Shown: positions 1 to 6,740 of the stretch, one piece after another
Layout of the letters: the number at the start of each line of letters is the position of its first letter
Position numbering within the stretch: the first letter of the stretch is position 1
Assembly: GCA_029931905.1 (NCBI GenBank)
Contig: JAOZRH010000044.1
Span: 1-13,498 of the forward strand
Direction of reading: 5' to 3'
Source of the DNA: Fidelibacterota bacterium
Lineage (GTDB): Bacteria > Fidelibacterota > Fidelibacteria > Fidelibacterales > Fidelibacteraceae
DNA length: 13,498 nt
The notes under the pieces: model-generated
Told to the model about the DNA's origin: nothing
Database searches by the model: none
Seen by the model: only the letters and a program-made list of their open reading frames with translations
Made by a program: the position numbers and the translations under genes

Positions 1-52
1 AATTATTAACTTTAAAACTGTATTTATTTGAAATATAAGACAAAAAAGGATT

Positions 53-2437
53 ATGAAAGTATTAAAATTTGGCGGTTCATCAATCGCTACACCAGAAAGA
101 GTAGAAAAAGTTATTGAAATTATTTTGAATTCAAAAGATGTGAAAGCCGTTGTGTTTTCGGCTTTTGGTGGAATTACGAATAAATTAATAGAAATGAGTT
201 CACTTGCTTCGCTTGGAGACAAAGATTATTTAAAATTATTAGATGAGATAAAAGAACAACATATAAATGCTGTAGAATTTCTAATAAAAAATACTACAAA
301 AGTAAACGAAAACATAAATCTATTGTTTGAAGAATTGACGGATATTTTGCATGGAGTATTTCTTGTTAAAGAGGCTTCTTTAAGAAGTAAAGATTTGATA
401 ATGAGTTTTGGAGAACGGTTATCTGCATATATTATTTCAGAAGCAATTAAACAACAATTTCCCGTAGATTATTTAGATTCTCGCAAAATAATAAAAACAA
501 ATGGAAATTATGGAAATGCTTTAGTGAATTACAGATTGACAAATGAAAATATAAAAAATCATTTTAAAGAACGAGCAAACATTCAAATTGTAACCGGATT
601 TATTGCTTCAAATTCAAAAGGAATTACAACAACACTTGGAAGAGGCGGTTCGGATTTTACGGTTTCGATTATTGGTGCAGAGTTGGGAGTAGATGAAATT
701 GAAATTTGGACGGATACAAATGGAATACTTTCTGCTGACCCAAGAAAAGTTAAAGAAGCATTCACAATGGAAAATATTTCCTATGAAGAAGCGATGGAGC
801 TTTCACATTTTGGAGCAAAAGTAATTCATCCACCAACAATTCAACCAGCACTAAATAAAAAAATTTCAATAAGAGTTAAAAATACTTTTAATCCTAATTT
901 TACTGGAACTGTTATTAGCAAGAATAATTTATTGAATAAAAAAGTCGTCAGTGGAATTTCTTCAATATCTGATGTTGCATTATTGAGAATACAAGGAAGT
1001 GGAATGGCAAGTGGTTCTGGAATTGCAAAAAGAATTTTTGGAGCTTTGGCAGAGTCAAAAATAAATATCATGTTAATTACACAAGCATCTTCTGAACATA
1101 CAATATGTTTTGTTGTAAAACCTAAATATTCTAAACTTGCAAAAGAAGCAATTGATAATGAATTTGCAACAGAAATTAAAGCAAAGTTTTTAGAAAAAGT
1201 TATTATAGAAGATAACAAGTCAATTATCTCAATTGTTGGTGAAGGAATGAGAAATACAATTGGATTGGCGGGTAAATTTTTTGTTGCTTTGGGAAAATCA
1301 AATGTCAATATTGTTGCAATTGCACAAGGAAGTTCTGAACGAAATATTTCTGTTGTAATCAATAAAAAAGATGAAATAAAAGCACTTAATGAAGTCCATA
1401 AGATATTTTTCATAAATGAAAATGAATTAAATATATTTATTGTTGGCACTGGAATAATTGGTAGTGAATTGTTGCAACAGATAAAAAATACAACAAACCA
1501 TAATTTGAAAATTAAAGGAATTATGAATGTTGATAAAATGATTCTTGGAGATATTTCGGTAAAAAATTGGATGAGTGAATTAAACAATTCTGATGAAAAA
1601 AATGATATTAATAAATTTATTAATATTATGAAAAATAGTTATGGCAAAAAAGTTTTTGTTGATTGTACTTCTTCTAAAGAAATTGTGAGTAAATATGAGG
1701 AAATTTTATCTGGCGGAATATCAATTGTTACACCAAATAAAATTGCAAATTCTAGTGAATATAAATTGTTCAAAAAGTTGAATGACTTAACAAATACAAA
1801 TGTGAAATTTTTATATGAAACAAATGTTGGAGCTGGATTGCCAGTAATTGAAACTCTAAAAGAACTTTTGCAAACGGGAGATAAAGTAGTTAAAATTGAA
1901 GCGGTTTTGTCTGGAACTATTAGTTATATTTTCAATGAATTTGTTGGACAAAAATTTAGCGATATTGTTAAAGAGGCAAAGGAAAATGGCTTTACTGAAC
2001 CAAATCCAAAAGATGATTTAAATGGATTAGATGTTGCAAGAAAAATTTTAATATTATCAAGAATAACTGGATTAAGAATTGATTTAAAGGATGTAAAAGT
2101 TGAAAAAATTCTTTCCAATCAATGTTATAGTGCAAATACAATTGAGGACTTTTTCAGTTTATTAGAAAATGAAAATGATAGATTAGAAACTATGCGAAAA
2201 AATGCTGAACAGGAAAATAAAGTATTAAGATATATCGCAACATTGGAAAATAATAAAGCAAAAGTTGAGTTAAAAACTGTTGGAAGTGAAAGTCCGTTTT
2301 TTACATTGAAGGGTGCTGATAATATGATTTCATTCACAACTGAAAGATATAATAAACGACCTTTGACAATTATTGGGCCGGGAGCTGGTGCAAAAGTTAC
2401 TGCAACCGGAGTTTTTACGGATATTTTAAAAATTTAG
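53..2437 (+). CDS. thrA: Bifunctional aspartokinase / homoserine dehydrogenase
   Basis: Catalyses the first step (aspartate to aspartyl-phosphate) and third step (aspartate semialdehyde to homoserine) of threonine synthesis in the cytoplasm. The 794 residues are close to E. coli ThrA (820). The N-terminal kinase domain (about 1-295) starts with KFGGSS at 5-10 and has GRGGSD at 196-201 and WTDTNGILSADPR. Two ACT domains follow (about 305-370 and 388-450); the second contains QGSSER, as in threonine-sensitive enzymes, so feedback inhibition by threonine is likely (inference). The homoserine dehydrogenase domain (about 460-794) has the nucleotide-binding loop GTGIIG at 465-470, the signature EPNPKDDLNGLDVARK with D654 and D660, and the usual ending GAGAKVTATGVF. 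The start is supported by AAAAGGA at 44-50. It is the first gene of thrA-asd-thrB-thrC. No domain looks broken. Confidence 0.97.
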   Translation: MKVLKFGGSSIATPERVEKVIEIILNSKDVKAVVFSAFGGITNKLIEMSSLASLGDKDYLKLLDEIKEQHINAVEFLIKNTTKVNENINLLFEELTDILHGVFLVKEASLRSKDLIMSFGERLSAYIISEAIKQQFPVDYLDSRKIIKTNGNYGNALVNYRLTNENIKNHFKERANIQIVTGFIASNSKGITTTLGRGGSDFTVSIIGAELGVDEIEIWTDTNGILSADPRKVKEAFTMENISYEEAMELSHFGAKVIHPPTIQPALNKKISIRVKNTFNPNFTGTVISKNNLLNKKVVSGISSISDVALLRIQGSGMASGSGIAKRIFGALAESKINIMLITQASSEHTICFVVKPKYSKLAKEAIDNEFATEIKAKFLEKVIIEDNKSIISIVGEGMRNTIGLAGKFFVALGKSNVNIVAIAQGSSERNISVVINKKDEIKALNEVHKIFFINENELNIFIVGTGIIGSELLQQIKNTTNHNLKIKGIMNVDKMILGDISVKNWMSELNNSDEKNDINKFINIMKNSYGKKVFVDCTSSKEIVSKYEEILSGGISIVTPNKIANSSEYKLFKKLNDLTNTNVKFLYETNVGAGLPVIETLKELLQTGDKVVKIEAVLSGTISYIFNEFVGQKFSDIVKEAKENGFTEPNPKDDLNGLDVARKILILSRITGLRIDLKDVKVEKILSNQCYSANTIEDFFSLLENENDRLETMRKNAEQENKVLRYIATLENNKAKVELKTVGSESPFFTLKGADNMISFTTERYNKRPLTIIGPGAGAKVTATGVFTDILKI

Positions 2438-2508
2438 AATTGTGGAAAAGATTTAGAAGTTTGGTTGATTAGGATATTTAGACAATCATAAATCAAAAAT
2501 AGCTTTAT

Positions 2509-2516
2509 TAACTTTG
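2509..2516 (+). promoter_or_regulatory. Possible -7 box of a Bacteroidota-type promoter before asd
   Basis: TAACTTTG matches the TAnnTTTG consensus of the Bacteroidota housekeeping sigma factor and lies 28 bases before the asd start, leaving room for a short leader with the ribosome site. No TTTG or TTG is seen 19-21 bases upstream, so only half of the promoter is present. If active it would be an internal promoter of the thr operon. Weak evidence. Confidence 0.25.
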
Positions 2517-2544
2517 TGCAAATTCTTTAAAAAAGGGAAAAAAT

Positions 2545-3618
2545 ATGAAAAAAATGAGAGTTGGAATTCTTGCTGGAACTGGAATGGTTGGACAAAAATA
2601 TATTCAATTATTAGAAGATCATCCATGGTTTGAGGTGGTTTATATTTCTGCATCAGAAAGAAGTGCAGGTAAAAAATATTCAGAAGCTGTGAAGGGAAGA
2701 TGGCATTTATCAACAGATTTGCCAAAAAATATTGCTGAAATAAATGTTAGTAAAATGAATGAAATCGCTAAATGTAAAGAGTGTTGTGATTTCGTATTTT
2801 CTGCTTTGGGTTCAGCACCAGCAAAAGAGTGGGAAGAAAAATATGCAGAGGCGGGAATTCCTGTTGTTTCAAATGCTTCAGCTCACAGGCACGATAAAGA
2901 TGTTCCAATGATAGTTCCAGAAATTAATTCTGATCATTTAAAAATTATTCCAATTCAGCAGAGAAATAGAAATTGGAAAGATGGATTTATTGCTGTGAAA
3001 CCTAATTGTTCATTGCAAAGTTATTTGACACCACTTTTTGCATTACATAAAAAATTCAAATTGAAAAGAGCAATTATCACAACGATGCAGGCTGTTTCGG
3101 GTGCTGGTTATCCGGGTGTTTCATCTTATGATTTGATTGATAATGTTGTCCCATTTATTCCAGGTGAAGAAGAAAAATCAGAGTTTGAACCGAGAAAGAT
3201 TTTGGGAGATATCGTTGGTAATGAGATTGTAAATAATAATGATTTTAGAATTTCCGCTCATTGTAATCGTGTGCCTGTTATTGATGGACATCTTGCAACT
3301 GTTTCGGTTGATTTTGAAATAAAACCAAGTCGAGAAGAAATTTTGAAAATATGGAAAGAATTTAAAGGAATTTCACAAGAATATAATTTACCGTCAGCTC
3401 CAAAACAACCAATAATTTATAGAGAAGAATCTGATCGCCCACAACCGAAATTAGATAGAGATATTGATAAAGGAATGGCTGTAACTGTTGGTAGATTGCG
3501 AGAGGGAAATGTTTTTCAATATCGTTTTGTTGGACTTTCGCATAATACTGTTCGTGGAGCAGCAGGTGGCGGAATTTTAAATGCTGAGTTGTTGGTTAAG
3601 GAAGGGTTTATTAGCTGA
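2545..3618 (+). CDS. asd: Aspartate-semialdehyde dehydrogenase, archaeal/fungal-type subfamily
   Basis: Reduces aspartyl-phosphate to aspartate semialdehyde with NADPH, the second step of the pathway and the branch point to lysine. The 357 residues fit the archaeal/fungal (asd_EA-like) subfamily rather than the shorter classical bacterial one. The nucleotide-binding loop is GTGMVGQ at 11-17. The catalytic cysteine is C155 in KPNCSLQ, and the likely catalytic histidine is H249 in CNRVPVIDGH. The subfamily block TMQAVSGAGYPGVSSYDLID followed by GEEEKSEFEPRKILG is intact. Where most relatives have PNCST, this protein has PNCSL. The start has AAAAGGG at 2531-2537 just upstream. It lies 107 bases after thrA and 79 before thrB on the same strand, so it probably belongs to the same operon and supplies the substrate of ThrA's second domain. 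Confidence 0.95.
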   Translation: MKKMRVGILAGTGMVGQKYIQLLEDHPWFEVVYISASERSAGKKYSEAVKGRWHLSTDLPKNIAEINVSKMNEIAKCKECCDFVFSALGSAPAKEWEEKYAEAGIPVVSNASAHRHDKDVPMIVPEINSDHLKIIPIQQRNRNWKDGFIAVKPNCSLQSYLTPLFALHKKFKLKRAIITTMQAVSGAGYPGVSSYDLIDNVVPFIPGEEEKSEFEPRKILGDIVGNEIVNNNDFRISAHCNRVPVIDGHLATVSVDFEIKPSREEILKIWKEFKGISQEYNLPSAPKQPIIYREESDRPQPKLDRDIDKGMAVTVGRLREGNVFQYRFVGLSHNTVRGAAGGGILNAELLVKEGFIS

Positions 3619-3697
3619 AAATATGCCACGAAATGAATGATTGACGAATGGTTTTAAATAATGAAAGATTGTTAAATCATAAACAAGGAAATATAAA

Positions 3698-4621
3698 ATG
3701 AAACAGATAAAAGTATTCGCTCCGGCTACAGTTGCAAATGTAACTTGCGGTTATGATGTTTTGGGATTCGCTGTTGAAAATCCGGGCGATGAAATTGTTG
3801 CAAGATTAATTGATGAACCGAAAGTAATTATTAAGAAAATCACTGGTGATGGTGGAAAATTACCAATTGAAGCCGAAAAAAATACTGCCGGAGTTTCTGT
3901 AATTAATTATTTGAAACATATTAAATCTAAGCAGGGAATAGAATTAGAAATTCACAAAAAAATGCCTTTAGGAAGTGGTTTGGGTTCGAGTGCTTCAAGT
4001 TCTGTTGGATCTGTTTTTGCGACAAATCTTTTATTTGGAAATCTGCTTTCCAAAAGAGAGTTATTACAATTTACAATGGAAGCGGAAAGAGTCGCTTGTG
4101 GTTCTGCTCATGCCGATAATGTTGCTCCATCTCTATTTGGCGGATTGGTTTTAATCAGAAATTACGATCCGATAGATGTGATAAAAATAAAAACACCAAA
4201 ACTTTTTGCAACTGTTATACATCCGGAAATTATTGTGAAAACTGAAGATGCTAGAAATATTTTGAATAAAAATGTTCCATTAGAAAAAGTTGTAAAACAA
4301 TGTGGTAATTTAGCTGGATTAATAACTGGTATGTTTACTGAAAATTATGAATTAATTTCTCGGTCATTAGTTGATGAAATAATTGAACCGCAAAGAGCGA
4401 AATTAATTCCGAATTTTTATAATGTGAAAGAAGTTGCTATAGAAAATGGCGCTTTGGGATGTGGAATTTCGGGAAGTGGTCCTTCAATTTTTGCATTGAG
4501 TAAAGATGAAAAAACGGCAGAAATAGTTGGTGAAAAAATGAAAAAAGAATTTGCAAAAATAAAAATTGAAAATGATGTTTTTGTTTCGGAGATTAATAAT
4601 GAAGGAGTTAAAGTTATATAA
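3698..4621 (+). CDS. thrB: Homoserine kinase (GHMP family)
   Basis: Phosphorylates homoserine to O-phosphohomoserine with ATP, the fourth step. The 307 residues match the family's usual length of about 300-310. The N-terminus VFAPATVANVTCGYDVLGFA is the typical ThrB opening. The GHMP phosphate-binding loop PLGSGLGSSASS is at 90-101, and the C-terminal glycine-rich motif GALGCGISGSGPS starts at 251. ERVACGSAHADNVAPSLFGG is the usual substrate-site segment. The start is supported by AAGGA at 3685-3689. Its stop overlaps the thrC start by one base, so the two proteins are probably made by coupled translation. Confidence 0.96.
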   Translation: MKQIKVFAPATVANVTCGYDVLGFAVENPGDEIVARLIDEPKVIIKKITGDGGKLPIEAEKNTAGVSVINYLKHIKSKQGIELEIHKKMPLGSGLGSSASSSVGSVFATNLLFGNLLSKRELLQFTMEAERVACGSAHADNVAPSLFGGLVLIRNYDPIDVIKIKTPKLFATVIHPEIIVKTEDARNILNKNVPLEKVVKQCGNLAGLITGMFTENYELISRSLVDEIIEPQRAKLIPNFYNVKEVAIENGALGCGISGSGPSIFALSKDEKTAEIVGEKMKKEFAKIKIENDVFVSEINNEGVKVI

Positions 4622-5958
4622 TGGAAGATATTAAATTTTTTAGTACAAATGGAAAATCGAAATCAGTTCTGTTTAAGGAAGCATTGTTGAAGGGACAAGC
4701 ACCTGATTTGGGATTGTATATGCCGGAATATATTCCAACTTTATCTACAAAATTTTTCAATGATATTAAGAAAATGGATTATTGGGAAATTGCTTATCAA
4801 GTATTAAAACAATTTGTAAAAATACCAGAAATGAAATTAAAAAATATTTTACAAGATGCTTATGATTTTGAAATTCCATTAGAAAAAGTTTATGATAAAA
4901 AATATATTATGCGACTTGATAGAGGCCCAACTTGTAGTTTTAAAGATTTTGCAGCACGAACAATGGCAAGATTAATGAAATATTATTTGCAAAATGAAAA
5001 TCATGAATTGATAATTTTGACAGCGACATCTGGTGATACTGGAAGTGCAGTTGCAAATGCTTTTCATAATCTTGAAGGAATTAAAGTTGTTGTATTATTT
5101 CCAGAAAAAGAGGTAAGCGAAAATCAAAGAAAACAAATGACAACACTCGGAAATAATATTTTTCCACTTTCTGTAGATGGAAAATTTGATGATTGTCAAG
5201 CGATTGTTAAACGAGCATTTGCCGATAGTGATTTATCTGAGCTCAAATTATCTTCTGCAAATTCAATAAATATTGGACGACTTTTGCCACAAACAATTTA
5301 TTATTTTTATGCTTATTCACGATTAGCCGAGAATAATGAAAAAATCGTTTTTTCAATTCCATCTGGAAATTTTGGTGATATGATGGGCGGAATTCTTGCA
5401 AAAAAAATGGGACTTCCAATCGCAAAATTTATTATTGCAACAAACGAAAATGACGAATTTCCAAGTTTCTTAAATGGTGGAAGTTATAGACCAATTGTTC
5501 CATCAAAAGCTTGTATTTCTAATGCAATGAATGTTGGACATCCAAGTAATCTTGCACGATTATTCAATTTTTATGATGGCGAAATGGACGAAAAAGGTAA
5601 TACGATTAAGCAACCGAAAATAGATAAAATGAGAAATGATATTTTTTCTGTTAGTGTGTCTGATGATGAAACAAGAGAAACAATTAGAGATATTTATAAA
5701 AAATACAATGTAGTTTTAGAACCACACGGAGCAACTGGATGGAATGGTTTGGAAAGATATTTGAAAGAAGAAGAAGCTAGTTTGTGTGTGTCTTTAGAAA
5801 CTGCTCATCCGTCAAAATTCCCTGAAGAGATAGAAAATACTATTGGCATAAAACCGCAATTGGCAAAAGCAATTAGCGAACTAAAAAATAAAGTAGAAAA
5901 ATATGAAAAAATTTCTAATGATTATGATATTTTTAAGGAATGGTTGTTGAGGATGTGA
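4621..5958 (+). CDS. thrC: Threonine synthase (PLP-dependent)
   Basis: Converts O-phosphohomoserine to threonine, the final step, using pyridoxal phosphate. The 445 residues are close to E. coli ThrC (428). The PLP-binding lysine is K108 in the motif SFKDFAAR. TSGDTGSAVANAF (from T136) and SIPSGNFGDMMGG are the cofactor phosphate-binding segments of fold-type II enzymes. The C-terminal part has VVLEPHGATGWNGLERY and ETAHPSKFPE, as expected for ThrC. The ATG shares its A with the thrB stop (TAATG), and AAGGAG at 4602-4607 inside thrB serves as ribosome site, at the long end of the usual distance. It is the last gene of the operon. No clear intrinsic terminator follows, only a T-run and then the palindrome-rich spacer. 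Confidence 0.97.
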   Translation: MEDIKFFSTNGKSKSVLFKEALLKGQAPDLGLYMPEYIPTLSTKFFNDIKKMDYWEIAYQVLKQFVKIPEMKLKNILQDAYDFEIPLEKVYDKKYIMRLDRGPTCSFKDFAARTMARLMKYYLQNENHELIILTATSGDTGSAVANAFHNLEGIKVVVLFPEKEVSENQRKQMTTLGNNIFPLSVDGKFDDCQAIVKRAFADSDLSELKLSSANSINIGRLLPQTIYYFYAYSRLAENNEKIVFSIPSGNFGDMMGGILAKKMGLPIAKFIIATNENDEFPSFLNGGSYRPIVPSKACISNAMNVGHPSNLARLFNFYDGEMDEKGNTIKQPKIDKMRNDIFSVSVSDDETRETIRDIYKKYNVVLEPHGATGWNGLERYLKEEEASLCVSLETAHPSKFPEEIENTIGIKPQLAKAISELKNKVEKYEKISNDYDIFKEWLLRM

Positions 5959-6006
5959 TTTTTTTATTTGATATATTTAAAAAGCTTAATGTAATCCAAA
6001 TAATAT

Positions 6007-6055
6007 TTGCCACCGAGTTTTATCAAGAATAATTGTGTTAAAAGACTTCCGAAGT
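6007..6055 (+). repeat. Probable decayed copy of the REP unit
   Basis: TTGCCACCGAGTTTTA at 6007-6022 resembles the left end of the intact unit at 6073 (TTGCCACGAGTTTTA), with one extra C. The matching right arm is lost. About 20 bases later comes a second small palindrome, ACTTC-C-GAAGT (6045-6055), at the place where the intact unit has its second hairpin. I read it as a degenerate third copy; the resemblance could be partly chance. Confidence 0.4.
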
Positions 6056-6070
6056 TTGAAAAATGAATTG

Positions 6071-6203
6071 AATTGCCACGAGTTTTAACTCGTGGTGAAA
6101 ATGATAATATAAAAAAGGACTTTAGTCCAAAATAATAATCCATTCGGCTAAAGCCATATAGTTTTTTGAGTTTTTAATCCACTATCTAAAGATAGTGGCA
6201 ATT
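6071..6203. repeat. REPIN-like element: two inverted copies of a two-hairpin unit
   Basis: The element is bounded by the 9-base inverted repeat AATTGCCAC (6071-6079) and GTGGCAATT (6195-6203). The left unit has hairpin CCACGAGTT-TT-AACTCGTGG (6076-6095), a 21-base A-rich linker, then GGACT-TT-AGTCC (6117-6128). The right unit, read on the other strand, has hairpin CCACTATCT-TT-AGATAGTGG (6179-6198), a 23-base A-rich linker, then GGCT-TT-AGCC (6146-6155). The two halves therefore share order, spacing, loop and ends, and differ mainly in the stems, where pairing is kept. This is the layout of REP doublets (REPINs), which in other bacteria are moved by RAYT (TnpA_REP) transposases encoded elsewhere. 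No such gene is in the window. Confidence 0.75.
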
Positions 6204-6215
6204 TAATATTTTCCC

Positions 6216-6333
6216 AAACCTTATTTTCTTGTATTTAACCTTAATAGATAAAAAGAATGAAACCAACAAGGGAGCTTGCCCCCTTGCTATAAACAAATCA
6301 ATCTTATTATTTTTCAATAAGGTAATAAGGTTT
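6216..6333. repeat. 10-base inverted repeat enclosing a GC-rich hairpin
   Basis: AAACCTTATT (6216-6225) and AATAAGGTTT (6324-6333) are exact reverse complements 98 bases apart. The right copy lies in a perfect 8-base tandem duplication, AATAAGGT at 6316-6323 and again at 6324-6331. Between them sits the hairpin at 6267-6286. In AT-rich DNA a 10-base pair can arise by chance, so this is a weak call. Confidence 0.35.
6267..6286. repeat. GC-rich hairpin
   Basis: Arms CAAGGGAGC and GCCCCCTTG surround a TT loop and pair at 8 of 9 positions. Arm length and loop match the outer hairpins of the REPIN-like element, although the sequence is unrelated. It stands out as G+C-rich within very AT-rich surroundings. 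Confidence 0.65.
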
Positions 6334-6381
6334 TTATATCTACAATTTTTTTCTACTAAGGTTGGGGATAAAGAATAATAT

Positions 6382-6424
6382 TTGATACTGGATACTTGAT
6401 ATTTGGAAATTGGATATTGATTAT
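6382..6424 (+). repeat. Degenerate tandem repeat of a 7-8 base unit
   Basis: Six successive units read TTGATAC, TGGATAC, TTGATAT, TTGGAAAT, TGGATAT and TGATTAT, around a consensus TKGATAY. It codes for nothing credible. It may be replication slippage or part of an interspersed repeat. Confidence 0.5.
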
Positions 6425-6426
6425 TG

Positions 6427-6448
6427 CCTGCCCGACTATACAGGCGGG
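6427..6448. repeat. GC-rich imperfect hairpin
   Basis: CCTGCCCG (6427-6434) and CAGGCGGG (6441-6448) can pair at seven of eight positions, counting one G-U pair, around the 6-base loop ACTATA. It is another locally G+C-rich palindrome of the spacer. Confidence 0.5.
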
Positions 6449-6458
6449 TTGTTTTGAT

Positions 6459-6476
6459 AAATTCCAACAGGAATTT
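6459..6476. repeat. Perfect hairpin, 7-base arms
   Basis: AAATTCC (6459-6465) and GGAATTT (6470-6476) pair perfectly around the loop AACA. Confidence 0.6.
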
Positions 6477-6485
6477 ACTTTTTTT

Positions 6486-6527
6486 TGCGATGACTTTGTC
6501 CTCGCATCGCATTAAGACGCTTAATGC
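6486..6527. repeat. Two adjacent hairpins
   Basis: The first has arms TGCGATGAC (6486-6494) and GTCCTCGCA (6498-6506) around TTT, pairing at 8 of 9 positions. Two bases later, GCATTAAG (6509-6516) and CTTAATGC (6520-6527) pair perfectly around ACG. An alternative stem, GCGATG with CATCGC (6487-6492 with 6505-6510), would compete with both. Confidence 0.6.
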
Positions 6528-6556
6528 ACTCCAAAATCAAATCCGTATAAATTATT

Positions 6557-6641
6557 AAACTACTTTGTAGTTTTCTATATAGTGGTATTCTTTTTCTATG
6601 GGTTTCACCCATAGTTATTGATATTCAACCGCTTTGCGGTT
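6557..6641. repeat. Triplet of perfect hairpins with 3-base loops
   Basis: Three perfect stem-loops follow one another: AAACTAC-TTT-GTAGTTT (6557-6573), CTATGGGT-TTC-ACCCATAG (6596-6614) and AACCGC-TTT-GCGGTT (6627-6641). The linkers are 22 and 12 bases. Stem sequences are unrelated while arm length and loop size are alike. I recognise this style from intergenic repeats of Bacteroidota-type genomes but cannot assign a named family. Confidence 0.65.
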
Positions 6642-6667
6642 TTTGGTTCCAAACAATAATTATTCTT

Positions 6668-6703
6668 CTTTGTGACCTTAGTGAATTCTTGGTGTCCTTA
6701 GTG
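6668..6703 (+). repeat. 16-base direct repeat, period 20
   Basis: CTTTGTGACCTTAGTG (6668-6683) and CTTGGTGTCCTTAGTG (6688-6703) agree at 14 of 16 positions. They lie just after the lptD stop as lptD is transcribed. The phrase looks like a dispersed intergenic repeat; copies elsewhere cannot be seen here. Confidence 0.6.
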
Positions 6704-6740
6704 GTAAAGTTCCTACCATTTCACATTTCACATTTTCTAA

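Larger units (their letters stand above)
5984..6535. repeat. 17-base direct repeat pair flanking most of the spacer
   Basis: GCTTAATGTAATCCAAA at 5984-6000 and GCTTAATGCACTCCAAA at 6519-6535 agree at 15 of 17 positions and lie 535 bases apart in the same orientation. Most of the 3' copy's first half is also the right arm of a hairpin at 6509-6527. The pair brackets the REPIN-like element and several other hairpins. They may be two copies of one small repeat or the scar of a duplication. Confidence 0.5.
5959..6740. other. Gene-free spacer packed with short palindromes, between converging thrC and lptD
   Basis: These 782 bases contain no credible gene, tRNA or rRNA. They hold at least twelve short hairpins, most with arms of 6-9 bases and a loop of 2-3 bases, plus a heptamer tract and short direct repeats, listed separately below. 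The arms all differ in sequence but the geometry is similar. Because thrC and lptD both end here, inserted DNA would do little harm, and the hairpins could act as 3' mRNA stabilisers or two-way terminators (inference). Confidence 0.8.

Noticed and set aside
1..52. Promoter or threonine leader attenuator before thrA
   Set aside because: Only 52 bases are available; TTTATTTG at 23-30 is not a TAnnTTTG match, and no leader peptide rich in Thr codons or hairpin is visible.
841..1587. 248-codon open frame on the minus strand inside thrA
   Set aside because: It is antisense to the conserved ACT and homoserine dehydrogenase region of thrA; AT-rich coding DNA often leaves long antisense frames. No ribosome site or domain is seen.
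5959..5970. Intrinsic terminator directly after thrC
   Set aside because: There is a T-run but no stem in front of it.
6071..6203. Integron attC site
   Set aside because: There is no paired R/L box structure with the GTTRRRY core; the symmetry fits a REP doublet instead.
6186..6512. 108-codon open frame on the minus strand in the thrC-lptD spacer
   Set aside because: It runs through the hairpins and heptamer tract, has no recognisable domain, and its residues merely read out the repeats; it is an open frame by chance.
6071..6641. CRISPR array
   Set aside because: The hairpins differ in sequence and spacing, and there are no identical repeats with regular spacers.
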